Source of the DNA: a virus
Length of the DNA stretch: 64,000 bases
Virus record (IMG/VR): IMGVR_UViG_3300008117_000032
Coordinates: 117,847-181,846 of that record
Reading direction: 5' to 3' (one strand)
Part shown: positions 17,160 through 26,210 of the stretch, piece by piece
Layout: each line of letters begins with the position of its first letter
How positions within the stretch are numbered: position 1 is the stretch's first letter
Position numbers and translations under genes: made by a program
The notes under the pieces: model-generated
Told to the model about the DNA's origin: nothing
Databases searched by the model: none
What the model saw: the letters and a program-made list of their open reading frames with translations, nothing else

Positions 17160-17238
17160 CAGTTAAAAAAAATGGTAAAATAAAATTTCAAGGAATGACT
17201 TTTATGTGATTTTATAATATTTCTTATAAAAACAAATT

Positions 17239-17541
17239 ATGGAAGTAAAAGAAATTATTTCTTATTTCTTTAACAACGAGAGTAACATCGTAGAAGTTGT
17301 ATTTAGAACAATAAGTGACAGTGATGAGGAAATAAGAACGGATAATATTGACTATAGAATTATAGAAGAATATGGATTTGATTTGATTACAGAATCATTT
17401 AATTTTTTTGAAGATGAATTCGAAGATGACGTTGTGGCAGGTGAAGAAAAAATTGAGTTGGACGAAGAAGAGTTAATAATATTTTTGAATGAATATTACA
17501 CAATTAACCCTAAATTTCTTCCGAAATCACAATCGTATTAG
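17239..17541 (+). CDS. Small acidic protein, 100 aa
   Basis: Rich in Glu and Asp, especially residues 20-75, with no recognised domain. It converges by 4 bases on the lipoprotein gene. It could be an acidic inhibitor or DNA mimic, but nothing specific shows this. Confidence 0.65.
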   Translation: MEVKEIISYFFNNESNIVEVVFRTISDSDEEIRTDNIDYRIIEEYGFDLITESFNFFEDEFEDDVVAGEEKIELDEEELIIFLNEYYTINPKFLPKSQSY

Positions 17542-18068
17542 GGTCCAACTCTTGTGAGAGAAAATATTAATCGATATCTTGGACCATTAGCTCCAAGGGG
17601 AGTGTATTCCAAACCTGAAAGTTGAAGTGTTTCGAATCTATCACTATCAACCTGTAATATTACTGGAAAGACTACCCCTTTATTTTTAGGAATATAATTG
17701 AATTGTATCTTGCCGAGAGCATAAGCATCGAATGTCCAAGGTATTCTATTATAAAAAATTGGCTCAGTCTGAGGATTTCCGTATTCCCAACGTTCATAAT
17801 ATCGTTCCCACCCAATCATAACATTTGAATAAGTAAAATGGATATAAAAATCGTTTATTTTGATTGTGTCAAATGGGTCGGGGAGACTTTTTTCGATAAA
17901 AATTTGATTTGATAGGTATGTAGAATCTTTACTAACAGGATTAACTATTTGAATAACCTGTAATTTAGAGACAACATACTTTCCACTCATTGTAAGGTCA
18001 GAGACCTCAGTCACATATCTTTCACAAGAAATTAAGAAAAGCGAGAGAATCAGAATATATTTTTTCAT
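17538..18068 (-). CDS. Lipoprotein of unknown function, 176 aa
   Basis: A type II signal peptide (MKKYILILSLFLISCERY) has a lipobox ending in Cys15. The mature part is beta-rich. It should be anchored in a membrane facing the periplasm or at the surface. Confidence 0.75.
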   Translation of the reverse strand: MKKYILILSLFLISCERYVTEVSDLTMSGKYVVSKLQVIQIVNPVSKDSTYLSNQIFIEKSLPDPFDTIKINDFYIHFTYSNVMIGWERYYERWEYGNPQTEPIFYNRIPWTFDAYALGKIQFNYIPKNKGVVFPVILQVDSDRFETLQLSGLEYTPLGANGPRYRLIFSLTRVGP

Positions 18069-18105
18069 GTTTGCAAAAGTAGAGTTTTTTTATCGAATAC
18101 AAAAA

Positions 18106-18113
18106 TATTTATT
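18106..18113 (+). promoter_or_regulatory. TATTTATT late-type promoter box
   Basis: 3 bases before the ATG at 18117. Confidence 0.45.
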
Positions 18114-18116
18114 TGA

Positions 18117-18422
18117 ATGATATTAGACGTAGATTTTTTAATTAATTTTTTTGAGAAACATTCCTCTAAAGGAAAAGGAAAGGAACTTGATGAACAGGAT
18201 ACTCCTCCACCTTCAGGTGAGTCTGGTTCAGCCGGAGGTGCATCAACAGGTAAGGCGATAAAAAAATGGGAAACTGGTCTCGCTCGTGGAAAGTCAAATC
18301 AAACTGCAATTACCAAATGGGAATCAGGGAGAAAGTTTGGAAAAACTTACATGAATGACCCAAAATACGTTTGGAAGTCGGATAGAGTTATGGGAAAAAC
18401 TGGCGGAACTGATTTTGTATAA
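18117..18422 (+). CDS. Small basic protein with KWExG repeats, 101 aa
   Basis: The protein has an acidic, Pro/Gly/Ser-rich middle and a basic C-terminal half. There the unit KKWETGLARGKSN recurs as TKWESGRKFGKTY and, more loosely, as YVWKSDRVMGKTG. Three imperfect repeats with Lys/Arg suggest nucleic-acid or polyanion binding. It lies between late-type boxes and is probably a virion component. Confidence 0.62.
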   Translation: MILDVDFLINFFEKHSSKGKGKELDEQDTPPPSGESGSAGGASTGKAIKKWETGLARGKSNQTAITKWESGRKFGKTYMNDPKYVWKSDRVMGKTGGTDFV

Positions 18423-18440
18423 AAATAGGGAATATCGTAA

Positions 18441-18448
18441 TATTTATA
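18441..18448 (+). promoter_or_regulatory. TATTTATA late-type promoter box
   Basis: 12 bases before the ATG at 18461; continues AAGAAAAA as at 50872 and 61913. Confidence 0.65.
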
Positions 18449-18460
18449 AAGAAAAATCTT

Positions 18461-19312
18461 ATGTATAGGAAAAAACTAAATCCACAAGAATCACTAGATG
18501 CAATTTTATTGAGGATGAAATACGATTCCAAAAAAACTCTCAATGAAAACCTTGAAATGACCGAAGCGTCATTACCAAGGACAGACCCAGATTACAAAAT
18601 TGCGAGTGAAATTTGGAATGGAGTTGGTGGTGCTGGAACTAATGAAAATATGTTTTTGTCAGGTCTAAAAAAAATTAAAACGCCGGCCCAATTTCAGAGA
18701 GTAAATTCTCAAGTTGCTTATTTTAATAGTAATTTGGCTATTGATGAATGGGTCAATAATGACTTCGGAAGTGACAATACTGATTCAGTGAATCAAATAA
18801 TCAATCATCTAAAATCTATAGGTGTTGACGCAACTGCGGAGTTCAACAGCCTCGGTAAGTTTAAAGAAAATACTTTTAAAATTACAAATATCCCAACAAC
18901 AACATCTACAGCCAACACTGCTGTTGGTGACGTGGCCAAAGGGATTACTGCGGGACTAGATGCTACTAAAAAAGCAATAGAAACTGGTGTAGCAAAAAAG
19001 AAACAAACTACTGTTACAAATCCTTCAGCCCCAGCTGGACTTGACGTGAAAAAGTTTCAAGATTGGCTCGATAAAAATAAGGCAGGATGGGCAACAGGTT
19101 ATAAAGATGGAATTTTAAACCAAGGTCAGAACGGAGGTGGATATGGAAGGTTTGGACCGAGAACACAAAAACAATGGAATAATCAAGATGTCAGAAAAGA
19201 ATATGAAAATTATTTGAAAGGTGGAACAACTACTAAAACAACAAATGATTTTGCTAAAGAATCCGAATCAGTCTTCGGCTTAACTCCTGACGAATTTCTA
19301 CAAAATAATTAA
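18461..19312 (+). CDS. Virion-associated protein with peptidoglycan-binding-like C-terminus, 283 aa
   Basis: The leader-like start is MYRKKLNPQESLDAILLRM. Residues 45-80 (YKIASEIWNGVGGAGTNEN) look like a helical repeat found in phage structural proteins. A Thr/Ala-rich linker follows. The C-terminal segment VKKFQDWLDKNKAGWATGY with YGRFGPRTQKQWN resembles a PG_binding_1 repeat. It is followed by two more leader-bearing genes in one operon. A role in contact with the cell wall is inferred. Confidence 0.65.
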   Translation: MYRKKLNPQESLDAILLRMKYDSKKTLNENLEMTEASLPRTDPDYKIASEIWNGVGGAGTNENMFLSGLKKIKTPAQFQRVNSQVAYFNSNLAIDEWVNNDFGSDNTDSVNQIINHLKSIGVDATAEFNSLGKFKENTFKITNIPTTTSTANTAVGDVAKGITAGLDATKKAIETGVAKKKQTTVTNPSAPAGLDVKKFQDWLDKNKAGWATGYKDGILNQGQNGGGYGRFGPRTQKQWNNQDVRKEYENYLKGGTTTKTTNDFAKESESVFGLTPDEFLQNN

Positions 19313-19313
19313 T

Positions 19314-20276
19314 ATGAAAAGTTTAAGAATAGACGAAAGTTACAAAATTGAAATCTTGAAAATGCATGGTTTCATTAAAGAACAGGCAAGTGGTTTAGGA
19401 CCTGATGATGTTGCACCAGGAGACCCTGCATCACCATACAACGCTGACGGAACGACTAAAACAACAACGCCCACTATTTCAACTGTTGAGACAACAAAAA
19501 CAGACTCGAAAGTAGAAACTAATACATTAACCAAAACTGATGCGGATGTTCTAAACAACTTCATAAAAGTGGTTGAGTCAAAATGTCTCGGTGGTAAAAG
19601 GAGTGAGATAAGGAAATTAAAAGATGGGATATATTTTGTGTCAAGAAAATCAAGACAGGGACTAACATATTATTTTACAAGTGATATGAACATTCTGAAT
19701 CAACAAGGTAAAGTTTACGATAAATTTTACTGTCCTGAAGCAAATGTTTCTACCGTATCTTCTCAAAACACTGGTCAAACTAATCAGGCAGGACAGACCG
19801 CAGGAAAACCAAGTTTAGATAATAGTCAAAAAGATATAATTAAACAACTCAGAACGGAAAATTGGTTCGAAATGGCACAACCCCCATCAGAATATCAATT
19901 AAGGGACGGCGGTGAGTATGAGAAATTAGATTTAACAGGTAAAGATGCTGAAAATAATGGTAAGATAAGCGGAGACTATAGTCAGTATTATCCTTATTTC
20001 GAAAAATTGAAAGACAAATTCTACGTATACAGAAAGATACAAAAAGTTGCAGATGCTAAACAAGGAACAAAACTTGAGGTAAATTCACAAAATTGTAAGA
20101 CGGCTATCGAAACACTTTGGAATAATCAAGAGTTAGGTTCTAGAACATATCCTTTGGGTGATGCAGAAAGAGCTAATCTGAAAAGTGTTGTTAGAATTTG
20201 TAAAGAAAGGGCAAACAAAGGAATGTTCAACTTCAGATTCGAATTGAAGAAAAAATTAAAAGATTTAAAAGTTTAA
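19314..20276 (+). CDS. Probable virion protein with leader, 320 aa
   Basis: It starts MKSLRIDESYKIEILKMHGF, another example of the IxxxHxxIxE leader type. Residues 35-80 are Thr-rich and disordered. The rest has no known fold, though a conserved-looking LDNSQKDIIKQLRTENWFE begins near residue 168. It starts one base after the stop of the upstream gene. Confidence 0.65.
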   Translation: MKSLRIDESYKIEILKMHGFIKEQASGLGPDDVAPGDPASPYNADGTTKTTTPTISTVETTKTDSKVETNTLTKTDADVLNNFIKVVESKCLGGKRSEIRKLKDGIYFVSRKSRQGLTYYFTSDMNILNQQGKVYDKFYCPEANVSTVSSQNTGQTNQAGQTAGKPSLDNSQKDIIKQLRTENWFEMAQPPSEYQLRDGGEYEKLDLTGKDAENNGKISGDYSQYYPYFEKLKDKFYVYRKIQKVADAKQGTKLEVNSQNCKTAIETLWNNQELGSRTYPLGDAERANLKSVVRICKERANKGMFNFRFELKKKLKDLKV

Positions 20277-20285
20277 AAAATTTTT

Positions 20286-20939
20286 ATGGTAAATAAAATT
20301 GTAAGAAAAAAATTACTCGAGGAAAAAAAGAAAAGAGATAATAGACTTGTTGAAACAACATTAGTTGAAAGTAGATTGAAAGTTATTGTTGAATCTAAAT
20401 CAAAATTCAGGTCTTTATCTGAGGAAAAACAAAAAAAGGTTTTCATTCAAGTATTGAAAGAGATTAATGTTCTTGAATCACAAGGTCTAATTAATGAGGA
20501 ATTCAAATTCACAGATATATTAGATAAACTATTTGGACAAGGATGGAGCGTATTAGGACAGGCAATTGTAGAACCTATGATTGATTCTATTTTTGGTTGG
20601 TTCAATATGAAAGGTCCTTTCGCAAAATTTGTATCATCATTCATTGCATCAGACCCAAGAAGATTAGCAAATGCATTATCCGACTGTAGAGAATTAACAA
20701 AATTGGTTGCTGAGAGTTTAGCAGAGGCTTTGGTCAGAACTATGATGCAATCGAAAGGTATGGACGGGACAGGTTACGGTATAATAAGAAACTTATTGGG
20801 TGGAGCAATCAAAGATACTGAATTCATCAAGGGCCTCGAAAAACAAATGTCAGATGGTGTATGCAAGCTCTTTGGAAGTTTCACGGACAAAGCTGAAAAT
20901 GTTTTAAATAAAGTTCAGGCAAAACCTGCGGTGGCTTAA
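20286..20939 (+). CDS. Probable virion protein with charged coiled-coil start, 217 aa
   Basis: The first 70 residues form a Lys/Glu-rich helix (KKLLEEKKKRDNRLVETT). Residues 78-150 are amphipathic to hydrophobic (GWSVLGQAIVEPMIDSIFGW), possibly membrane-interacting. It ends the three-gene late unit before a hairpin and a terminator. Confidence 0.65.
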   Translation: MVNKIVRKKLLEEKKKRDNRLVETTLVESRLKVIVESKSKFRSLSEEKQKKVFIQVLKEINVLESQGLINEEFKFTDILDKLFGQGWSVLGQAIVEPMIDSIFGWFNMKGPFAKFVSSFIASDPRRLANALSDCRELTKLVAESLAEALVRTMMQSKGMDGTGYGIIRNLLGGAIKDTEFIKGLEKQMSDGVCKLFGSFTDKAENVLNKVQAKPAVA

Positions 20940-20946
20940 TAATGAA

Positions 20947-20962
20947 ACCACCATAAAGTGGT
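20947..20962 (+). other. Hairpin after the 217-aa gene
   Basis: ACCAC/GTGGT stem with a 6-base loop and an A-rich 3' flank; it may protect the 3' end of the message. Confidence 0.4.
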
Positions 20963-20994
20963 AAAAAACAAAAAGGGGGGTGTTCAAAAAAACG

Positions 20995-21020
20995 AAAAGA
21001 AGGGGTTAACCCTTCTTTTT
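20995..21020 (+). terminator. Bidirectional intrinsic terminator
   Basis: AAGAAGGG-GTTAA-CCCTTCTTTTTT works in both directions; clpP on the minus strand stops within it. Confidence 0.8.
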
Positions 21021-21683
21021 TGTTTTAACAATCTCGTCAATAATACCATATTCAACGGACTCTTCAGCAGATAACCAAAAATCTCGAGAGGAGTCTTCCA
21101 TAACTTGTTCGGGAGTTTTACCACAAAACTCACCTAATAATTCAAACAATATTTTGTTGGTTTTTTCCCACTCAATGAAATTGATTCTCGCATCTTGAAT
21201 ATTTCCGCCCGCACCACCTGATGTCTGGTGAAGCATCGTTTTAGAGAACTTGAGGGAGGAGCGTTTGCCTTTGGTTCCTGCACCAAGTAAAACTGAACCC
21301 ATAGAAGCCGCCATACCTGTGTTAACAGTTCGGATATCACAAGTGACATATTGCATGACATCAACCATTGAGAGTCCTGATTTCACGCTGCCACCTGGTG
21401 AGTCAATGTGCATCGTTATGTCAGTTTTATCACTATTATCTAAGAACATTAATTGTGCTTGAACTACGGTCGACATTCTATCATCAACACCACCAGCCAC
21501 CCAAATTATTCTGTCTCTCATCAAACGTGAGAATATGTCAATCTGAGTTGCTCTCATCTCCCTTTCTTCCAAAATATATGGAGTCATTGAAGATTCAATT
21601 TGTTGATTGAAGTAGTGTAGGTCAAGTGAACCTTTCCCTAAATGTTTTGTGTAATAGGATGTAAATTCGTTACCGATATTCAT
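21006..21683 (-). CDS. clpP: ClpP protease subunit
   Basis: ClpP is the serine peptidase ring of Clp machines. The triad is visible: Ser127 in NTGMAASMGS, His152 in MLHQTSGG, and Asp201 in SSRDFWLSAEE. The oxyanion strand HIDSPGGSV is intact. At 225 aa it is near normal length with a slightly long start. With the ClpC-like unfoldase (46260-48275) and the tmRNA (43236-43628) it could make a phage-encoded degradation route. Confidence 0.95.
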   Translation of the reverse strand: MNIGNEFTSYYTKHLGKGSLDLHYFNQQIESSMTPYILEEREMRATQIDIFSRLMRDRIIWVAGGVDDRMSTVVQAQLMFLDNSDKTDITMHIDSPGGSVKSGLSMVDVMQYVTCDIRTVNTGMAASMGSVLLGAGTKGKRSSLKFSKTMLHQTSGGAGGNIQDARINFIEWEKTNKILFELLGEFCGKTPEQVMEDSSRDFWLSAEESVEYGIIDEIVKTKKKG

Positions 21684-21718
21684 AATTTATTATTTGTAAC
21701 AAAATTAGATAAAAAAAG

Positions 21719-22360
21719 TTACAAACCCAAAATATCGTCTACAATTTCTTGGCTTGATAAAGATTTCCATAATCTTGGATGTTGGTAAGACCAAAAAGTT
21801 TTCCAATTACCGAACCAAATGACACCCTCTTTTCTCGGGTCTACTGTTTTCCAATCATTACTGTTCTTTGGAAATTTACCTATCCTGTATGTCTTATAAG
21901 GTGTCAGATTTCTATCTTTGAATCTTGTTTCTGAGTATGAGTTAATTTCATCAAAATTTGAAATAATTTCTACGTGACATTCATTTCTTTTTTTGTATGT
22001 CATACATCTTTTCAACCACACTGAAGCTTCGTCTAAATTATCCGTATCCAAAATAAATCTAACAAGTTGGTCTCGGTCATTATATCTGTGAGAGTAAATT
22101 CTTTTCAATCCAAAAGTATCATCAAACTTATAAATTATGATTTCGAAGTCCATGTAAAACTCTATAGGTAGATGAAACTCTTTCATATACCAGTCATTCA
22201 TAGTTGTGAAATGAATTCCCTCAACGATATAAGGTTGTTGGTCCCCTTTTTTAAATTCATGTAATTCAACATAATATAATTGTTCGGGTCCACCAACTCT
22301 GACTGTAATTCCTTTGTTAAAGTCAATCACAATTTTTTCATCACCTATTTGTGTAAACAT
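21719..22360 (-). CDS. Unknown protein in carbamoyltransferase cluster, 213 aa
   Basis: The ATG at 22360 (MFTQIGDEKIVIDF) overlaps the end of the carbamoyltransferase gene by 20 bases, so it is translationally linked. It is rich in Tyr, Trp and His with a beta-rich start, and there is no recognised family. It may process the carbamoylated product or its acceptor, by context only. Confidence 0.68.
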   Translation of the reverse strand: MFTQIGDEKIVIDFNKGITVRVGGPEQLYYVELHEFKKGDQQPYIVEGIHFTTMNDWYMKEFHLPIEFYMDFEIIIYKFDDTFGLKRIYSHRYNDRDQLVRFILDTDNLDEASVWLKRCMTYKKRNECHVEIISNFDEINSYSETRFKDRNLTPYKTYRIGKFPKNSNDWKTVDPRKEGVIWFGNWKTFWSYQHPRLWKSLSSQEIVDDILGL

Positions 22361-23933
22361 AATTTCCAATAACTAATTTATCTAAAGTTTTATCTTGTAA
22401 TTTAGAAAAGGCTTGTTCGGGGTTATCTACAATTGGTTCATTGTGAGTGTTGAAAGAAGTATTTAACAAAACAGGTATATTTGAAATTTTATAGTATTCA
22501 TCAAGTATTTCCCAAAATTTGTAGTTCTTCTCTCTTTTTACAATCTGAGGTCTCGCAGTCTTATCTGATTTTTGGATTACCGCAGGTATTTTTTCAATCC
22601 AATTCTCTTTAGTTTGATAACAAATAGTCATAAATTCTGCGGAGTATTTTGACTTTGTTTCAAAGAAAATTTCATCAAAATATTCTGACATTACAATAGG
22701 TGCAAATGGCATCGAATCATGTCTTTTCAACCTTTTGTTTAATTTACTATGAGTGTCTGAGCTTGTTGGTCTCATAAGAATACTTCTACCACCCAAGGCT
22801 CGTGGACCAAATTCAAATCCGTGTTGAAACCAACCGATAATTTCACCCTCATCAATATTCTTAGCGATTTCAGAAGGGTTATATATCTTTTTCTCAAAAT
22901 TATATTTTTGACTAATCAATGAAATTTGGTCATCATCATACTCTTTACCAAAAAAAACATTATCCAATTTGAATGGTTTTGTGATTTCACCCAAGTCTAC
23001 TGCTTTCTTTATACATGCACCTAAGCTTAACCCTTCGTCTCCCATAGGTGGAACAATATATATTTCCTCAACCCAAGGTAGTTGATTAATTTTTTGATTT
23101 AATTTTACGTTGGCAAACAAACCACCAGAAAAACATAATTTTTTATAATCGGGAAATCTAGTGTGAAGGTCGTCTAAAAAATTAAGGAAAAGGTCTTCAG
23201 TTAATTTTTGTAAGTTAAACGAAAAAACCTGAAGTTTCTCTTGTGAGTCGAAATAACCTTTCCTGAACATTGTGTCTACAACAAATCTAGCTTTCGCACC
23301 CGTATTCGATGGGAAAAATTTGAAGTCTTTGTAATCGATTATTGAATTCAGAATTTTATATATCCTCTCATCGTAAAACCCATCAGGTGCCATTCCCATA
23401 AGTTTCCCTTCGTCTTTACACATTTTCCAAATGCTCTCTCCATTCTCGTTATATCCTCTAATTGAGGTCACACTGAATGCCCAAAGATGAGGTATACTTC
23501 CCGTTGTTGCAAAATCATAAGAATATGCCAAATTCATTTTACCATCTTCACAAAGGTAGACTTTCATTACGGTTTTGTCTCCTCCACCGTCGTATGAAAT
23601 ACTTAAAACTTTTCCATCCATACCACTTGTAAAATAAGAACCATAGCAATGAGCATCGTGATGACCAACTCTCTCAAAATTATCCTTGGTCAATTTTTTT
23701 GCGAACGCATCGATTACCGGCTCAACAAAAACCCTATAATCAGCATCGTGAACATTAAGACCTGTGTATTTTTGAATTTCTTCTGAGGATAATTCTGGAA
23801 AACTGTCGAAGTTGTCACCAGCCTTAATTCTGGTTAATCTTTCTTCTTCTATACATGATACAATCTTTCCATTTCTAATTAAACACGCGGATGGACTATG
23901 AGAACCACCAAAAAAACCATAAATCGTGCTCAT
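22341..23933 (-). CDS. Carbamoyltransferase (NodU/TobZ type), copy 2, 530 aa
   Basis: O-carbamoyltransferases of this family use carbamoyl phosphate and ATP. The N-terminal Kae1-like domain shows GFFGGSHSPSACLI, the catalytic GHHDAHCYGSYF with metal-binding His, and SYDGGGD. The C-terminal YrdC-like part shows FQHGFEFGPRALGGRSIL and LNTSFNTHNEPIVDNP. Full length. It is separated by one base from the second copy upstream. Confidence 0.92.
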   Translation of the reverse strand: MSTIYGFFGGSHSPSACLIRNGKIVSCIEEERLTRIKAGDNFDSFPELSSEEIQKYTGLNVHDADYRVFVEPVIDAFAKKLTKDNFERVGHHDAHCYGSYFTSGMDGKVLSISYDGGGDKTVMKVYLCEDGKMNLAYSYDFATTGSIPHLWAFSVTSIRGYNENGESIWKMCKDEGKLMGMAPDGFYDERIYKILNSIIDYKDFKFFPSNTGAKARFVVDTMFRKGYFDSQEKLQVFSFNLQKLTEDLFLNFLDDLHTRFPDYKKLCFSGGLFANVKLNQKINQLPWVEEIYIVPPMGDEGLSLGACIKKAVDLGEITKPFKLDNVFFGKEYDDDQISLISQKYNFEKKIYNPSEIAKNIDEGEIIGWFQHGFEFGPRALGGRSILMRPTSSDTHSKLNKRLKRHDSMPFAPIVMSEYFDEIFFETKSKYSAEFMTICYQTKENWIEKIPAVIQKSDKTARPQIVKREKNYKFWEILDEYYKISNIPVLLNTSFNTHNEPIVDNPEQAFSKLQDKTLDKLVIGNYVYTNR

Positions 23934-23934
23934 A

Positions 23935-25605
23935 CTATCTTTTGATTAAATAATTTCCTATTACTAAGTAATCGAGTTTACAACTTAACATGGTGTCAAT
24001 TGCATTCTTTGGAGTTTCAACAATTGGTTCATGAGGGCCATTGAAACTCGTGTTGAGTAAAACTGGAACTCCTGTTTTGTTATAAAAACTCTCGATTAAT
24101 TTATAAAATTTATAATTAGATTTTTCTGAAACCGATTGATGTCTAGCGGAACCGTCAATGTGAGTTACTGCAGGTATTTTATCTCTCCAAGATTCTTTTA
24201 CGTTAGTCGTAACCAACATATATGGAGAAAAAACATTAGAATCAAAAATTTCACTTTGGTGTTCAAATAACACGGCGGGTGCAAACGGTCTATACCATTC
24301 TCTTTTTTTGATGTCTGAATTAATGTGACCTGTCATCCATTTGTTGATAGGTGATGCTAAGATTGAACGATTACCAAGAGCTCTAGGTCCAATTTCAGAT
24401 TGGTCTTGAAACCAGCCTATGACCCTATTTTGAGTTAACCAATGTGAGACTTTATCAACAAGTTCGTCAAAATCATCAAATCTTTCATGATATAAATTTG
24501 GGTATTGGTTTATTGCTGAAACAATATCATTGTTAGAATAATTTTTACCTATGTAAGGAGAAAGAAAATTATTTTTTTCAATCGGACTCATAAGTTGATA
24601 ACCATACCAGGCGCACCCTAAAGGGATTCCACTATCGTCAGAGGGAGGTATGAAGTAACAACCCTCAAACAATCCTGAGTTGAGGATTTTTTCGTTAGAA
24701 TTACAATTAAGGAAAGACCCACCTGCCACGCAAATATTTTCAGAATCGGTCAATTCCTTTGCTTTCTTCGCTAACATTAGAGATACCCTTTCTTGTTCCC
24801 TTTGATATATTCCAGCAACACAAGCTCTTGAGAAAAAATCTGAATCATATGTCACTTTGGGATATATTCTATTATTTGGAATGAAAATATCTCCATCTTC
24901 TGTTTCAACAATATAATGTGGAGCTTCCTCGACTATGTCCTTGTCAGCATATGACGCAAGTCCCATCAGTTTACCTGCAGGCCAAGAATTGGTATTGGGT
25001 TCATAAATTAATTGAAGTGAACCTTCAGAGTAAACGGTTCCGACAGAAACATCTTCGTTAGTATCAATCGGAACAGGATATTTTATCCATTTCTTATAAA
25101 CCTCTTTGTAATCATTTTTATTAAAATGATAAATTGAAATTGCTTCTGTCCAATCTTCTTCGTGATTGAGACCTTTCCTACTAACTTTCGGATACCACTC
25201 AGGTAATTTATTTTTTTCATTCAAAATACTACCCGATGCGTCTGCAACAACCACAACGGCATCATCGAATCCTGAACTAAAAAAAGAAGAATATGCGTGG
25301 GCCAAATGATGAGGTAAAAACTCGAATTTACCCGTAGGGTCAAACTGAAATTCTTCGATAAACTTTTTTTGAACGTCATCAACAATTTCAGTTGTGCTGT
25401 AGACAAATAAATCGATATCTCTAAAAGTATATCCTGAATTTTCAAGACAATATCTTATAGATTCGGCAGGAATTAATCCACCTTGATGTGCTCCATCATG
25501 TTTGATTCTTGAAATTCTTTCTTGAGTAATTCCAATCAAGACTTTTCCATTTTCAACAATAACAGCACCTTTGTCGTGTCCGACAGAAAATCCTAATACC
25601 CTCAT
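23935..25605 (-). CDS. Carbamoyltransferase (NodU/TobZ type), copy 1, 556 aa
   Basis: The family signatures are FSVGHDKGAVIVENGKV, FLPHHLAHAYSSFFSSGF, VVVADASGS, QSEIGPRALGNRSIL and LNTSFNGPHEPIVETP. It is clearly paralogous to the downstream copy but well diverged, so the two may act on different acceptors or work as a pair. It begins the cluster of three linked genes. Confidence 0.92.
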   Translation of the reverse strand: MRVLGFSVGHDKGAVIVENGKVLIGITQERISRIKHDGAHQGGLIPAESIRYCLENSGYTFRDIDLFVYSTTEIVDDVQKKFIEEFQFDPTGKFEFLPHHLAHAYSSFFSSGFDDAVVVVADASGSILNEKNKLPEWYPKVSRKGLNHEEDWTEAISIYHFNKNDYKEVYKKWIKYPVPIDTNEDVSVGTVYSEGSLQLIYEPNTNSWPAGKLMGLASYADKDIVEEAPHYIVETEDGDIFIPNNRIYPKVTYDSDFFSRACVAGIYQREQERVSLMLAKKAKELTDSENICVAGGSFLNCNSNEKILNSGLFEGCYFIPPSDDSGIPLGCAWYGYQLMSPIEKNNFLSPYIGKNYSNNDIVSAINQYPNLYHERFDDFDELVDKVSHWLTQNRVIGWFQDQSEIGPRALGNRSILASPINKWMTGHINSDIKKREWYRPFAPAVLFEHQSEIFDSNVFSPYMLVTTNVKESWRDKIPAVTHIDGSARHQSVSEKSNYKFYKLIESFYNKTGVPVLLNTSFNGPHEPIVETPKNAIDTMLSCKLDYLVIGNYLIKR

Positions 25606-25616
25606 GTATTTAAATT

Positions 25617-25892
25617 TTATTCAGAGTCCATCGGTGGTTCACCCATCATAACAGCGGTTCCCTCAGCCAAATCCTCTTCGCATTTATAGATGTGAATTTG
25701 TTCTTGAAATTTAAAAACAATTACTTTGGATGTGTCATCACCTAAATCCAAATTATTTAAAAGGTCAACAACAATCCCTTGGTTTTCTTGAAGTATGAGA
25801 CTAAGTGCTCTAGCAAGTATGAGGGATGATGTTAGTGTGTCTTGGGGGTTTTTCGAATCTTGTAATTCGTTTAGTTCATTATTATTTTCCAT
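25617..25892 (-). CDS. Small acidic protein, 91 aa
   Basis: Asp/Glu-rich, with a Leu-rich helix (SLILARALSLILQENQG). It lies 11 bases upstream of the carbamoyltransferases and one base after the gene before it. Unknown function. Confidence 0.62.
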   Translation of the reverse strand: MENNNELNELQDSKNPQDTLTSSLILARALSLILQENQGIVVDLLNNLDLGDDTSKVIVFKFQEQIHIYKCEEDLAEGTAVMMGEPPMDSE

Positions 25893-25893
25893 A

Positions 25894-26193
25894 TTATTCG
25901 GTTTCTTGTGAGATTATGTCACCATACTGTGACGCGGCTTTTGGATTCCTTTCCATGAATATTTCATAAGCCACTTGGAATCTACCAAGTTCAACTTGTA
26001 TAGGAAATAATTCATAATAAAGTGAATCACTAACAATCTTTAAACTATCCAAACTTTTTTTTGTTTGAACTAGTTCCATTTTCGTCGGCTCAATATTTTG
26101 TTTTTCGTTAGACAATCTAATGCTAGTCCAAATGAGACAAATACTTAAAAAAACGATTACAATCTTGAGTGATTTGTTTGACATAGTATCCAT
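25894..26193 (-). CDS. Membrane-anchored coiled-coil protein, 99 aa
   Basis: One N-terminal membrane segment (LKIVIVFLSICLIWTSI, residues 9-25) is followed by a charged coiled coil (about 30-65). This layout suits spanin- or Rz-like and other inner-membrane phage proteins, but there is no lipoprotein partner nearby to support a spanin call. Confidence 0.65.
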   Translation of the reverse strand: MDTMSNKSLKIVIVFLSICLIWTSIRLSNEKQNIEPTKMELVQTKKSLDSLKIVSDSLYYELFPIQVELGRFQVAYEIFMERNPKAASQYGDIISQETE

Positions 26194-26210
26194 AATTATA
26201 GTTTTTTATT

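Noticed and set aside
25894-26193. Spanin pair component
   Set aside because: One membrane anchor and a coiled coil fit, but there is no overlapping or adjacent outer-membrane lipoprotein gene.
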